Source of the DNA: DATMER01 sp031390755
GTDB lineage: Bacteria; Acidobacteriota; Thermoanaerobaculia; Multivoradales; UBA5704
Assembly: GCA_031390755.1 (NCBI GenBank)
Contig: JANMTS010000074.1
Span: forward strand, 1-64,000
Direction: 5' to 3'
Length of the DNA: 64,000 bases
Shown piece by piece: positions 9,247 through 17,850 of the stretch. The notes below the pieces were generated by a model. It saw only the letters and a program-made list of their open reading frames with translations. It did not search any database and was not told the origin of the DNA. The translations under genes were made by a program, and so were the position numbers. Positions within the stretch are counted from its first letter, which is position 1; each line of letters opens with the position of its first letter.

Positions 9247-9751
9247 TGGGGGCTCCTTCCTGGGTGGCTTCCTTGATCTTCTGCTGGCTCTCGGTGTTGC
9301 CGGCGATGTCCTGCAGCAGGGCGTCGAGGTCGTCGTTGCCGTCGAGCTTGGCGAGCAGGTCGTTCAACCGCTGGCGGGCGTCGAACAGCTTGCGCAGCGG
9401 CTCGATCTGCTGGATCAGGCTCTCGGGGCGCAGGTCGTCCATGCGGCGGAACCTGAGCTCGACGTTCATCTTGGTGTTGTCGTCGCCGTTCAGGCGGTTG
9501 TCGACCGGGAAGGCGAGACGCGGGGCGATGGACGCCATCACGTCGTTGAAGTTGTCGCGGTCGATGTCGACGAACTTCCGGAACTTGACGTTCGGCGGCG
9601 CCGTCTCCGGCCTGCCCGCGAGGTCGGCCAGAATCCCTACGACGAGCGGCAGCTCCTTCTTTTCGATGGCGCCTCCGAGCTCGAGGTCGTAGGTGATCTG
9701 GACCCGCGGCGGCCGGATCCGGCTCAACTTCTTCTGCGTGCTTTCACTCAC
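9236..9751 (-). CDS. tssB: TssB (VipA), small T6SS sheath subunit
   Basis: 171 aa. The N-terminus S-E-S-T-Q-K-K-L-S-R-I-R-P-P-R-V-Q-I-T-Y and the segment E-K-K-E-L-P-L-V-V-G-I-L-A-D-L are diagnostic. A helical C-terminal region (L-I-Q-Q-I-E-P-L-R-K-L) is expected to contact ClpV once the sheath has contracted. It lies 34 bp after tssA and overlaps tssC. Confidence 0.96.
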   Translation of the reverse strand: MSESTQKKLSRIRPPRVQITYDLELGGAIEKKELPLVVGILADLAGRPETAPPNVKFRKFVDIDRDNFNDVMASIAPRLAFPVDNRLNGDDNTKMNVELRFRRMDDLRPESLIQQIEPLRKLFDARQRLNDLLAKLDGNDDLDALLQDIAGNTESQQKIKEATQEGAPNVG

Positions 9752-9785
9752 TCGATCCTCCTTTCAAAAGGTTCGACGTGTTGCC

Positions 9786-10883
9786 TCAGCTCGTGCGCTT
9801 GATGCCGAGCAGGGTGTAGAGGGTGCCGAGGTCGGCGTTCTTCTGAAGCAGCTCCTGGAGGAGCTCGGCGAGGCTCATGTGGCCCCACGAGACGGCGCGG
9901 CGCACGAGGTAGGGCACGGGGCTGTGCGGCTCGGTGCGCAGCAGGTATTCGGAGGCCTCGGCCAGCTGGCGGTAGGCGTCGGAGCGGTTGAGGATGGCGG
10001 CGGGCCGGGCCGGATCGGTTGATCCCATCCCCCCCCTCCCCTCTACTGCGGGAGAGGAAGTCTGGCCGTCGTCGTCCGCCAGAGGAGCGAGCGTCTCGCC
10101 CCGCTCCTCCAGCACCTTGGCCGCGAAGGCGTGGACCGCCAGGAGCGGGCCGCGCAGCGAGGAGAGGCTCGGCGCCTCCTCGCCGCAGCAGCCGGCGAGC
10201 ACGGCGTCGAGCTCGCCGACGGCCGCGAGCGCGCCGGCCACCTCGCGGGCGAGCCGCGCCATCCACGGCGCCGGAGTGAGGGAGACGCTGACCAGGAAGC
10301 GGTCCTGCGGCACCATGCCGCGCTCCTGGGCCTTGCCCGCGGCGGCGGTGTCGAGGCGCGCCAGGTTCGCCAGGTAGAGGCCGGCCTCCCAGTCCACCCA
10401 GCCGAACGGGGTCGAGTCCTCGCCGCCGGGCGCGGTGACGGGGATGCCCTTGACCGCCAGGGGCAGCCGGTCGACCACCCAGAGCAGGGGCGCCACGCGC
10501 GCTTCGATCCCGTCGTCCTCGCAAGGCGGATGAAGGGTGTCCCAGAAGCCGCGACAGAGCCCGGAGATCAGCCGCAGGCCGCGCTCCAGGCCGGAGAAGC
10601 CGTGGAGGTGGACCCAGGCCTCGGTCAGCCAGGCCGCGAGTTGGAGATCCTTGCTGCGGCCGGCCAGGGCGGTTGTGCAGAGCTCGGCGACGCCGGTCCA
10701 GTCGGCGCGCTTGAGCTCGCGCTGCCAGACGCCCTGCGGCAGGGTCGGGTCGTCGGCTTCCCGCCGGCGGCGGACGTCGTCGTACAGCGGGTCGAAGCGC
10801 AGCCACTCTCCCGCCGGGCTCTCCGGCGAGACCGGCACGAGCAGCGGCCCGATCTCGTCCGGCGTCTGATTCATCGGGCTCAC
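9786..10883 (-). CDS. tssA: TssA, T6SS assembly/cap protein
   Basis: 365 aa. The N-terminal ImpA domain is visible as L-V-P-V-S-P-E-S-P-A-G-E-W-L-R-F-D-P-L-Y-D. The C-terminus ends in S-P-V-P-Y-L-V-R-R-A-V-S-W-G, the short oligomerisation region of TssA proteins. The GTG start is chosen because it overlaps the tssM stop as GTGA and has GGAGG 7 nt upstream; the ATG nine bases later lacks a binding site. TssA starts baseplate and sheath assembly and, in some systems, caps the growing tail. A low-complexity stretch around residue 285 coincides with a C-rich DNA tract. Confidence 0.88.
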   Translation of the reverse strand: MSPMNQTPDEIGPLLVPVSPESPAGEWLRFDPLYDDVRRRREADDPTLPQGVWQRELKRADWTGVAELCTTALAGRSKDLQLAAWLTEAWVHLHGFSGLERGLRLISGLCRGFWDTLHPPCEDDGIEARVAPLLWVVDRLPLAVKGIPVTAPGGEDSTPFGWVDWEAGLYLANLARLDTAAAGKAQERGMVPQDRFLVSVSLTPAPWMARLAREVAGALAAVGELDAVLAGCCGEEAPSLSSLRGPLLAVHAFAAKVLEERGETLAPLADDDGQTSSPAVEGRGGMGSTDPARPAAILNRSDAYRQLAEASEYLLRTEPHSPVPYLVRRAVSWGHMSLAELLQELLQKNADLGTLYTLLGIKRTS

Positions 10884-13800
10884 AGCACGTCCTCCTCTTC
10901 CAGGTCGTCCCGCACCGGCGCGTGATCGGGGAAGGCGGGCGGATCGAGCGCCAGGGTCGTGCCGGGCGCCAGCAAGGTCATGCGCAGGAAGACCTGGGCC
11001 GGCAGATCGTCGGCCGGGCGGTCCGGAATCGGCACCGCGGGCCGGGTGTGGACGGTCAGCGCCAGGGTCACGGGCAGGCGGTCGGCGTACGACGGCAGGT
11101 CGCGCAGGGAGGCACGGTGCTCGGCCACCGCCGTCAGGAGAGACCAGCGGTTGGTGTACTCGTAGACCACGGAGCGGTCGCGCACCACGGCTCCCGGCCG
11201 GGGCGGGCTCAGCACGGGGACGCGCGGACCGTCGGCCGCCCAGCGCAGGGTGAGGCGGACGGGCTCGCCGGGCGTCCAGCGCAGCTTGGGCCGTCCCGAG
11301 AGATCGGCGTCGCGGTCCGTGATCCGGTCCCCGCCGACCTCCAGAACCCAGCCGATGATCTGGTTGGCGCCGACCTCGCGCTCGCGCAGGATGCGGAAGG
11401 CCGCCTCGACGTCGAACGACGGCGCCGGCTGGGGCTTCTCGGCGTCGAGGAACGGAGCGAAGAAGGACCGCACCCGCTCCATGTCGGCGTAGAACCGACG
11501 GGCGCCGGACAGCGAGCGGGCCAGGCCGCCGTTCTCGGGCACCGAGCGGATCACGCCCAGGCTGCGGTCGTAGAGGCGGAAGAAGGCGCGCACGTCCTCG
11601 GGCTCGGCTTCCGCGACCGTGGGACCGGGAAGCCCGCCGCTGAAGGGATAGCGACCGGCGAGGCGCTGGTTGAAATAGCGCGCCGTCTCTTCATAGAGAT
11701 CGAGCGCCCGCGTGCCCGCGAGGGACTGGCAGCGGGAGGCGAGCTGGCGCGACAGGTCCGAGAGGCTGGCGGCGAACAGGCTGCGGCCGGTCCGCGCCAC
11801 GGCCGGAGCGATCGCCGACTGGCACGCCTTGGGCTCGACCCCGGGCATGCGGTTGACGACGTAGTCCTCCAGCGCCGCCACCGGGTTGCCCGGCTTCTTG
11901 GCCTCGTAGTCCTGGAGGTCGTCGAGGATGGCCTGCCACTTGCCGGCGAGCGTGCGCACCTCGGGCGCCTGGCCAATCCCGCCAGCCCCGCTGTCGAGCA
12001 CGCCGCGCGACAGCCAGGCGAGGAGCGGCTGGGCGTAGGTGCGCGACAGCAGGTCGATGCGGGCGCGGGTCGAGTCGAGGTAGACGCCGACCTCCGCCGG
12101 CTCGCTCGCGCCCCAGGCCGCGGGCGAGGGCGGCTCCGCCCCATCCCACCAGGAGAAGCCGCCGAGCCGCGGCCGGTAGGGCTCCTCGGCCTGCAGCAGC
12201 CGCTCGGCCATGCGAAGCAGCCGGAACGCCTCGGCGGTCATCGACGCGGAGAGGTCGGCCCGCGTGCCGTCGAGCCTCACCCGGCCGAGCGCCGACGCCA
12301 GATCCCCCACCGGCCGGGACGCGGCCTGGAAGGCGGCGATGCCGGCGCGCAGCTCGTCCTCCATCAGGCTCTGGCTCACCGTGGGCGGCACCGGCTCCAG
12401 GCGCTGGGCGCGGGAGATCAGATCCACGGCCTGCGACCGGGTGCGGTCCTGCGCCACGGCGTCGAGGGCGGGGCGCAGGTCTTCCGGCAGCACGCCGAGC
12501 CCCTTGCCGCGGAAGCGCTCGTAGGCCGTGGTCACCGCCGCGGCCTGGTCGAGAAGCACCGGATCCCAGGCCAGGCGCGTGCCGGCCGGCAGCTCGACCT
12601 GGATGCGCTGGACGCCCGGCGGCGAGGCGATGAAGCCCTCGCCCAGGAACGCCTTGAGCGCGGTCTGAAGGAGCAGCGTATCGGCCGAGAGCTGCATCTC
12701 CGGACGGCCTTCGCGCACCGCGAGGATCGAGCCGGTGAGCGGCGAGCCCACCCCGGCCAGGTAGCGCTGGAAGGAGACCCAGCCGGATGCTCCGGCCTCG
12801 CGGATGCGGCGCGGCGAAGCCGGATCGAAGATCTCGGAAGACTCCATCATCCCGAGCAGGTTGTGGAATTCCGGACCGAGGTTGAACTGGCGGCGGAACG
12901 CCCACTCCGTCTCGGTGCCGGAAAGGGACCGCTCCAGCTCGCGCATCCGCTCCACGAGCTCCTGGAAGCGCTGCGTGTCGCCGGCCACCGGCCGCTGCAC
13001 CGCCGCAACCTGGAGGGACAGGGCCAGCGACTCCAGCCGCGCGGCGAGCGGGCTCCGGCGGTAGAGCGCGGCGAAGAACGAGGCCGCCAGCTTCTCGGCG
13101 CGCAGGGACGCGGCGCTACGCAGGCCGGCGGCGTCGAAGCGGCGGTAGTCGGCCCGGTCGAGCGCCTCGCGGTAGAGCTTGTCCTTCTTGAAGAAGGAGG
13201 CCGGCAGGCGCTCTCCGAAGACGTAGAGCACCAGCTCCCCCAGCGGCTTGAGATCCCTCGCCTGCTGGAGCCGGTTGAACTTGCGGCCGTTGGCCTCCAG
13301 CTCCTTCATCGTGCCGACGTAGCGCTGGAAGGCGACGAATTCGGGCACCTGGCCGATCGGCCGCAGCGGCTCCGCGCTCCCGGAGTCCCCGGAGAGCGTC
13401 GTCACCGGCGCGATCTCGCGCACGTCGGCATCGGCCATCAGGCGGGCTACGTCCTCTTCGAGCTCCGCCCGCAGGGCCTGCAGGATGACCTCCTCGAAGG
13501 AGCGCGAGAGGCAGGCCTCCAGGCTCGACTGGAAGGAGTTGAACCAGGAGCTCGGCACGAAGACCGAGCCGAAGTGGGTGAAGTCGATCTTTGACATGCC
13601 GTTGAGCAGATGGAGGGTCCAGTCCCGCAGGTCCGAGTCCGCGAGATCCTCGTGGCGAACCTGGCGCATCTGGCGCAGGTGGTCGACGGTCTCCTCGAGG
13701 ACATCGCTGAAGGCCGCGGACTGGTGCCCGAGCGAGCGTTGCGCCCAGATCAGCCCGCCCCCATAGACGACGGCGGCGGCGATCACGGCGGCCCGGGCGA

Positions 13801-15034
13801 TGCGGACGGCGCGGCTGCGCGCCTGGGCGGTGGACGCCGTGGGCGTGGCGAGGCCGGCTTCGCGGAAGGCCTTGTCGTCGAGCAGGTCGCGGACGAAGCA
13901 GGTGCGGCGCGGCCCGTCCGGACCGTCCGCGATGTCTCCCACGGCCGCCGACGCCGCCGACGCCGCCTCGGTCTCCCGGCCGCAGACATAGAGGCCGCGC
14001 AGGGCCAGCGTCTCGTGGTAGGCGCTGGGCTTCAAGAGCTGGTCGAGGACGGTCCGCACCGGTCCCTGGAGGCCGCGCAAGGCCTCGGGGAGGAGGAAGA
14101 CCGGCTCCGCGCCTTCGGGCTCTTCCGCGAAGACCTCCATCTGCACGTCGTCCAGCCGCCCGCAGAGGCTGGAGAAGGCCTCCTCCACCATGGCGGTACG
14201 GAACGTGACCTCGACGCCGTACGGACTGGACCAGCCGAGCATCTCGTCGCGCAGCCGGGAGGGCAGGGCCGCGCAGAAGCCGGTGAAGCCGGGGAGGCGC
14301 TCGGCGCCGGTGATCAGCAGGTAGACGGTGACCCGGAAGCCGAGCCGGCTCTGCATCTGCCACAGCTTGCGGTAGATGCGGCCGGCGCGCTCGGCCAGCT
14401 CCAGGCGCGCGGCCTCGCTGCGCCGGGCCTCGATCAGCTCCTGGCAGGAGAGGGCGAGGATCACGCCGTCCACGGGCCGCTTGGGGCGCAGCTTCTGGAG
14501 CAGGTGGATGGCCGAGCGCCAGGTCCCCTCGTCCGAGCTGCGGCCGTCGGCGGCCAGCACCGGATCGCCCGCCAGGTCGAGGACGACGCCGCGGTCGAGG
14601 AACCAGAAGCCGCGCCCGCGGCCGAGGTCGCCGCCGGACTCGGCCGGAGGCCCGAAGGGAAGCTCCAGGCCCGCGTCCGCGAGGAGGTCGGCGTCTCGGC
14701 AGCCCTCGCCGCCGAGCAGGAGGAAGAACGGAACGCGGTGGCGGTCGCCGGCCGCGGCGCGGTCGAACCGGCGGCCGGCCCGCGCGAAGGCGAGGCGCAG
14801 CGCGAGGGGAGAGATGCCGCCCGCCGTCTTGCCCTCCCCGGCCCCCCCGGGCTTCGTCTCCGGCATCTCCGGCTCGTGGGCCTCGGCCGGGGGCTCCTGC
14901 TCCGGAGGCGCGTCCGCAAACTTCGAGGCCTTCGCCGAGCGCCGGAGCAGCAGCAGCAGCAGGACCAGGATGCCCAGCGCCAGCAGGATCACCGCGGCCA
15001 GGGCGTAGGGCCAGATGGACTGGAGGTCGATCAT
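10880..15034 (-). CDS. tssM: TssM (IcmF family), inner-membrane ring of the T6SS membrane complex
   Basis: 1384 aa. The start is the ATG overlapping the tssL stop (ATGA); the open frame upstream is a tssL shadow. A strong membrane segment (residues 8-32, mostly Leu/Ile/Val) is followed by an acidic linker (43-70), the IcmF cytoplasmic domain, a second membrane segment near residue 430 (A-A-V-I-A-A-A-V-V-Y-G-G-G-L-I), and a large periplasmic part that binds TssJ. In many homologues a P-loop follows the first hydrophobic strand of the cytoplasmic domain. Here that place reads L-L-L-G-G-E-G-C-R-D-A-D-L-L (about 105-118), without Lys, so nucleotide binding is doubtful. A G-x4-G-K-T string at 63-70 lies in the linker and is probably accidental. 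Confidence 0.93.
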   Translation of the reverse strand: MIDLQSIWPYALAAVILLALGILVLLLLLLRRSAKASKFADAPPEQEPPAEAHEPEMPETKPGGAGEGKTAGGISPLALRLAFARAGRRFDRAAAGDRHRVPFFLLLGGEGCRDADLLADAGLELPFGPPAESGGDLGRGRGFWFLDRGVVLDLAGDPVLAADGRSSDEGTWRSAIHLLQKLRPKRPVDGVILALSCQELIEARRSEAARLELAERAGRIYRKLWQMQSRLGFRVTVYLLITGAERLPGFTGFCAALPSRLRDEMLGWSSPYGVEVTFRTAMVEEAFSSLCGRLDDVQMEVFAEEPEGAEPVFLLPEALRGLQGPVRTVLDQLLKPSAYHETLALRGLYVCGRETEAASAASAAVGDIADGPDGPRRTCFVRDLLDDKAFREAGLATPTASTAQARSRAVRIARAAVIAAAVVYGGGLIWAQRSLGHQSAAFSDVLEETVDHLRQMRQVRHEDLADSDLRDWTLHLLNGMSKIDFTHFGSVFVPSSWFNSFQSSLEACLSRSFEEVILQALRAELEEDVARLMADADVREIAPVTTLSGDSGSAEPLRPIGQVPEFVAFQRYVGTMKELEANGRKFNRLQQARDLKPLGELVLYVFGERLPASFFKKDKLYREALDRADYRRFDAAGLRSAASLRAEKLAASFFAALYRRSPLAARLESLALSLQVAAVQRPVAGDTQRFQELVERMRELERSLSGTETEWAFRRQFNLGPEFHNLLGMMESSEIFDPASPRRIREAGASGWVSFQRYLAGVGSPLTGSILAVREGRPEMQLSADTLLLQTALKAFLGEGFIASPPGVQRIQVELPAGTRLAWDPVLLDQAAAVTTAYERFRGKGLGVLPEDLRPALDAVAQDRTRSQAVDLISRAQRLEPVPPTVSQSLMEDELRAGIAAFQAASRPVGDLASALGRVRLDGTRADLSASMTAEAFRLLRMAERLLQAEEPYRPRLGGFSWWDGAEPPSPAAWGASEPAEVGVYLDSTRARIDLLSRTYAQPLLAWLSRGVLDSGAGGIGQAPEVRTLAGKWQAILDDLQDYEAKKPGNPVAALEDYVVNRMPGVEPKACQSAIAPAVARTGRSLFAASLSDLSRQLASRCQSLAGTRALDLYEETARYFNQRLAGRYPFSGGLPGPTVAEAEPEDVRAFFRLYDRSLGVIRSVPENGGLARSLSGARRFYADMERVRSFFAPFLDAEKPQPAPSFDVEAAFRILREREVGANQIIGWVLEVGGDRITDRDADLSGRPKLRWTPGEPVRLTLRWAADGPRVPVLSPPRPGAVVRDRSVVYEYTNRWSLLTAVAEHRASLRDLPSYADRLPVTLALTVHTRPAVPIPDRPADDLPAQVFLRMTLLAPGTTLALDPPAFPDHAPVRDDLEEEDVL

Positions 15035-15837
15035 CGCCGCGCTCCTTCCGCGGCGCCTGCGGCAGGCGAAAGAACCTCGTCGACGAGCGGCTGCAGCCCC
15101 GCGACCGTGCCGCGCCACAGCAGGTGACCGCCCGCGATCCACAGCAGGGTCAGCACCGCCACCGCCCACAGCCAGGGCTTGAGATGGGGCAGCTTCGACC
15201 GGCTGACCTCGTCGAGCGTGGAGGCGTAGGCCTGCGGCACGAGGCGCTCGCCGCCGGTGCCGCCGCCGCCCGCCACGACGGTCTGGGGATCGCGCCCGAA
15301 GATGAAGCGGAACAGCCGGCGGCGGTAGCTTTCGAGCTCGCGCTCGCCGTCCGGCTGGCCGCGGTACTTGCCCTGGAAGCCGAGAGCGAGGATGGTCAGA
15401 TAGACCCGCGCCAGCTCGCCGTAGACCGTGTCGTGGTCGCGCAGAAGCTCCTCGATGCGCTCGAACAGCTCCTCGCCGGCCCGATGCGTGCCGAACAGCC
15501 GGGCCTCCAGGAGATGGTCGCGCCACGCCTCGCGGCCCACCCAGTCGAGATGGAGGAAGACCTCGTCCGCGAGCGCGGCCATGGCGTACTGGGCGCGGCG
15601 GTAGACCTCCAGGGCGAAGTCGCCGCCGTTGCGGCCGGCTTCCAGGGCCTGGCGCTCCAGCAGGGTGAGCAGCGTGCGCCAGACGGCGGTGGGAGCCGTT
15701 TCCGGCGTGCTCCCCGCCCCGGCGGACCCGCCGGGACGGGCGGGGGCGGCGTCGAAGACCCACGACCCCTGGGACACCTTCTCGCGCAGGCGCAGGATCT
15801 CGCGGTACAGCTCGTGGAATCGGTCGAGGAGAAACAT
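15031..15837 (-). CDS. tssL: TssL (DotU/IcmH family), T6SS inner-membrane protein
   Basis: 268 aa. DotU-type cytoplasmic helical domain with F-A-L-E-V-Y-R-R-A-Q-Y-A-M-A-A-L-A-D-E-V-F-L and F-F/L-E-R-I-E-E-L-L features, then L-G-F-Q-G-K-Y-R-G, then one C-terminal transmembrane helix (about residues 218-242), making it a tail-anchored protein with a short periplasmic end. No OmpA-like peptidoglycan-binding extension is present, so wall anchoring must come from another protein. It lies 4 bp after tssK and overlaps tssM by 4 bp. Confidence 0.93.
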   Translation of the reverse strand: MFLLDRFHELYREILRLREKVSQGSWVFDAAPARPGGSAGAGSTPETAPTAVWRTLLTLLERQALEAGRNGGDFALEVYRRAQYAMAALADEVFLHLDWVGREAWRDHLLEARLFGTHRAGEELFERIEELLRDHDTVYGELARVYLTILALGFQGKYRGQPDGERELESYRRRLFRFIFGRDPQTVVAGGGGTGGERLVPQAYASTLDEVSRSKLPHLKPWLWAVAVLTLLWIAGGHLLWRGTVAGLQPLVDEVLSPAAGAAEGARR

Positions 15838-15841
15838 GGTG

Positions 15842-17212
15842 TCAGGCTCGGTTTCTCACGTAGAGGACGATCTCTTCCGGCCGGCGGCGGCCCTCGCGGT
15901 CGTCCAGGTTGCGGATCTCCAGCTCTTCTCCGGGAGTCACGTGCTCGTCGGCGGACAGGCTGTACAGGCTCACGCCGCGCGAGGGGACGAGATCGCCGTC
16001 GGCCTCGATGCCGCGCCGCCGGGCGCCCACCACGCGGCGCTCCCACAGCTCGCGGATCTTCGGCCGCGCGGCGATCAGGCTCGCCGCCACCCAGGCGGCC
16101 ATCTCGGAATCCGCCACGCCCGAGGGCGCCCGCACGCCGAGGATCAGGGAGCGCGTCATCCAGTCCGGATCGAACCGCAGGCGCCAGGCCCCATCGTCCA
16201 GGGCGAACGGATAGGCGGTGTAGGCCTCGTGGATGCCCTCGGTCACGGCCTGCCTGACCGCGGCCCACACCTGCTCGAAGCTTGCGGTCAGGTCGTTGTG
16301 GTCGTAGGGCTCCAGCACCGGCGGCACCAGCGACCGGCCGAGCCCCGACACGTGCCCCAGCACGGTGCAGAGGGCCACGTAGAGCTGGAAGGGATGCGCC
16401 GAGCCGCAGCGCAGCACGGCCTCGAACGCCGGCAGCGCCCCCACCAGGGCGTGGATCATGCTCTTGGTCTCCAGGAGCTGCGGCACCCGCGCCGAGGACG
16501 AAGGCGAGCGCACCTGGTCGGCGAGGAACGCCGCCTTCTCGCGCAGGTGGGTGGCGATCTCCAGGCCGCGCTCATGGAGCGCCGAGCCCGGCGCGACGCG
16601 CAGCCACGGCGGCTCGTAGGAGGTGAGAGCGAAGACCTCGTTGCGGTAGACCACCCGGGCGAGCGGAAAGCTCACGTAGCGGGCCGGCGGCTCGTCGTCG
16701 AGCAGCAGGCGCAGCCGGGGCTTGAGCACCGGCACGGGCATGTCGCCGTCGCCGGTGTTCTCGTCCACCGCCGGCCCGCCGTCCTCGAAGCCGTAGCGCT
16801 CGGCGAGGGCGAGACCGCCGCCGCGGCCCGAGACCGCGAGGTGGACGGTCAACGGCCGCTGGCGCAGGTCGTCGAGCCGCGCCGTCAGGTCCGCGGCCAG
16901 GCCGGGAACCTCGTGGTCGCGCAGCGAGACCACCAGGCCGTCCGGGAGGACCGCTTCGAGCTCCCGGACGCGGAAGGTGCCGTCCACGAGCAGGACCGGG
17001 TCGATGCGCAGGTGGCGCACTCCCCAATGGAACGGCGAAATGGTGACCGAGTGGTAGTGCAGCAGCGACTCCTGCCGCCGGCCGTGCCACTGGAAGTGCT
17101 GCGGCGCCAGCAGCATGCCCTCGTGCCACTGGATGTCGAGAGGAATGTCCGCGGCGGTCGCGGTGTTCGCAGCCATCGCGGCGGCCCGACCCTTCCGGAC
17201 CGGCCCGTTCAC
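15842..17212 (-). CDS. tssK: TssK, T6SS baseplate-to-membrane connector
   Basis: 456 aa from the GTG that overlaps the tssJ stop (GTGA); an ATG 36 bp further in (MAANTATAAD) would give 444 aa and is nearly as likely. The TssK signature W-H-E-G-M-L-L-A-P-Q-H-F-Q follows at once, and Y-H-S-V-T-I-S-P-F-H-W-G-V completes the N-terminal shell domain. TssK trimers link the TssEFG baseplate to the cytoplasmic parts of TssL and TssM. The much longer upstream extension of the frame is a shadow of tssJ. Confidence 0.93.
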   Translation of the reverse strand: MNGPVRKGRAAAMAANTATAADIPLDIQWHEGMLLAPQHFQWHGRRQESLLHYHSVTISPFHWGVRHLRIDPVLLVDGTFRVRELEAVLPDGLVVSLRDHEVPGLAADLTARLDDLRQRPLTVHLAVSGRGGGLALAERYGFEDGGPAVDENTGDGDMPVPVLKPRLRLLLDDEPPARYVSFPLARVVYRNEVFALTSYEPPWLRVAPGSALHERGLEIATHLREKAAFLADQVRSPSSSARVPQLLETKSMIHALVGALPAFEAVLRCGSAHPFQLYVALCTVLGHVSGLGRSLVPPVLEPYDHNDLTASFEQVWAAVRQAVTEGIHEAYTAYPFALDDGAWRLRFDPDWMTRSLILGVRAPSGVADSEMAAWVAASLIAARPKIRELWERRVVGARRRGIEADGDLVPSRGVSLYSLSADEHVTPGEELEIRNLDDREGRRRPEEIVLYVRNRA

Positions 17213-17670
17213 CGCACCACCTCGACCTGGAGCTCGGACTCGCCGAGCACGATCCTGATCCTCTGCTGCGGATCGGCCGTGGCCCGGTGGTCGCCAGGCA
17301 GGAGGTAGTCGGCGAAGACCACCACCCGCCTCGCGCCGATGCCGTAGGCCACCTCCAGGTCGGCCACCGGCTGGCCCGGCGTCCACTCCCACTTCCAGGA
17401 ATCGATCTTTTCCTGATGGTCTCTCTTGAACTGGTCGCGGCCTTCAAACCACTTCCGCGCCGGCATCTTGAGGAGCTCGTCGAGAACCTTGTTGTCGTAG
17501 GTAACGATCAGCTCGACCGCGAGCGGGCTGTCCTCGTTGGCGTCCGCGGAGATGGTGACCGGGATCGGAGGGATCTGGCCGCCGAACATCGAGCGCATGC
17601 GGTTCGGCAGACCGCAGGACACAGCGACGAGAGACAGCAGGAGCAGGACAGCGGACCTGGAACGAGCCAC
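17209..17670 (-). CDS. tssJ: TssJ, outer-membrane lipoprotein of the T6SS
   Basis: 153 aa. Lipoprotein signal with Cys19 in the lipobox V-A-V-S-C-G, followed by a transthyretin-like beta-rich domain (I-P-V-T-I-S-A-D-A-N-E, then V-E-L-I-V-T-Y-D). TssJ is inserted in the inner leaflet of the outer membrane and binds the periplasmic end of TssM. GTG start with GGAGG 7 nt upstream. It is the first gene of the operon, so the T6SS promoter should lie in the 180 bp between here and the permease gene; no strong consensus promoter is evident there. Confidence 0.88.
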   Translation of the reverse strand: MARSRSAVLLLLSLVAVSCGLPNRMRSMFGGQIPPIPVTISADANEDSPLAVELIVTYDNKVLDELLKMPARKWFEGRDQFKRDHQEKIDSWKWEWTPGQPVADLEVAYGIGARRVVVFADYLLPGDHRATADPQQRIRIVLGESELQVEVVR

Positions 17671-17850
17671 GTCGAACCTCCGAAACCCTGATCAGGATTG
17701 ATGTTTCCGCACCCTGGCGGTGAGGAGCTTCATCCCTCTCAGTGGTGGGAGGCCGCCGGGAATTGCATGCGGCGCCCAACCGCGCGCCGGGCGCGGGATA
17801 GCCCCCGCAGACGTCTTTCCCTATCGCTTCATTTGCTTACGGACGCGGCG

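Noticed and set aside
10018..10072. C-rich tract in tssA as a third copy of the CCTCACCCCC element
   Set aside because: Only about 40 bp of C/G-rich similarity, without the shared asymmetric core or the terminal GGGGGTGAGG. Chance similarity of low-complexity DNA cannot be excluded.
449..17670. Contractile operon as a phage tail or extracellular contractile injection system
   Set aside because: TssJ, TssL and TssM are all present, and these occur only in T6SS; no tape-measure or tail-fibre genes were seen.
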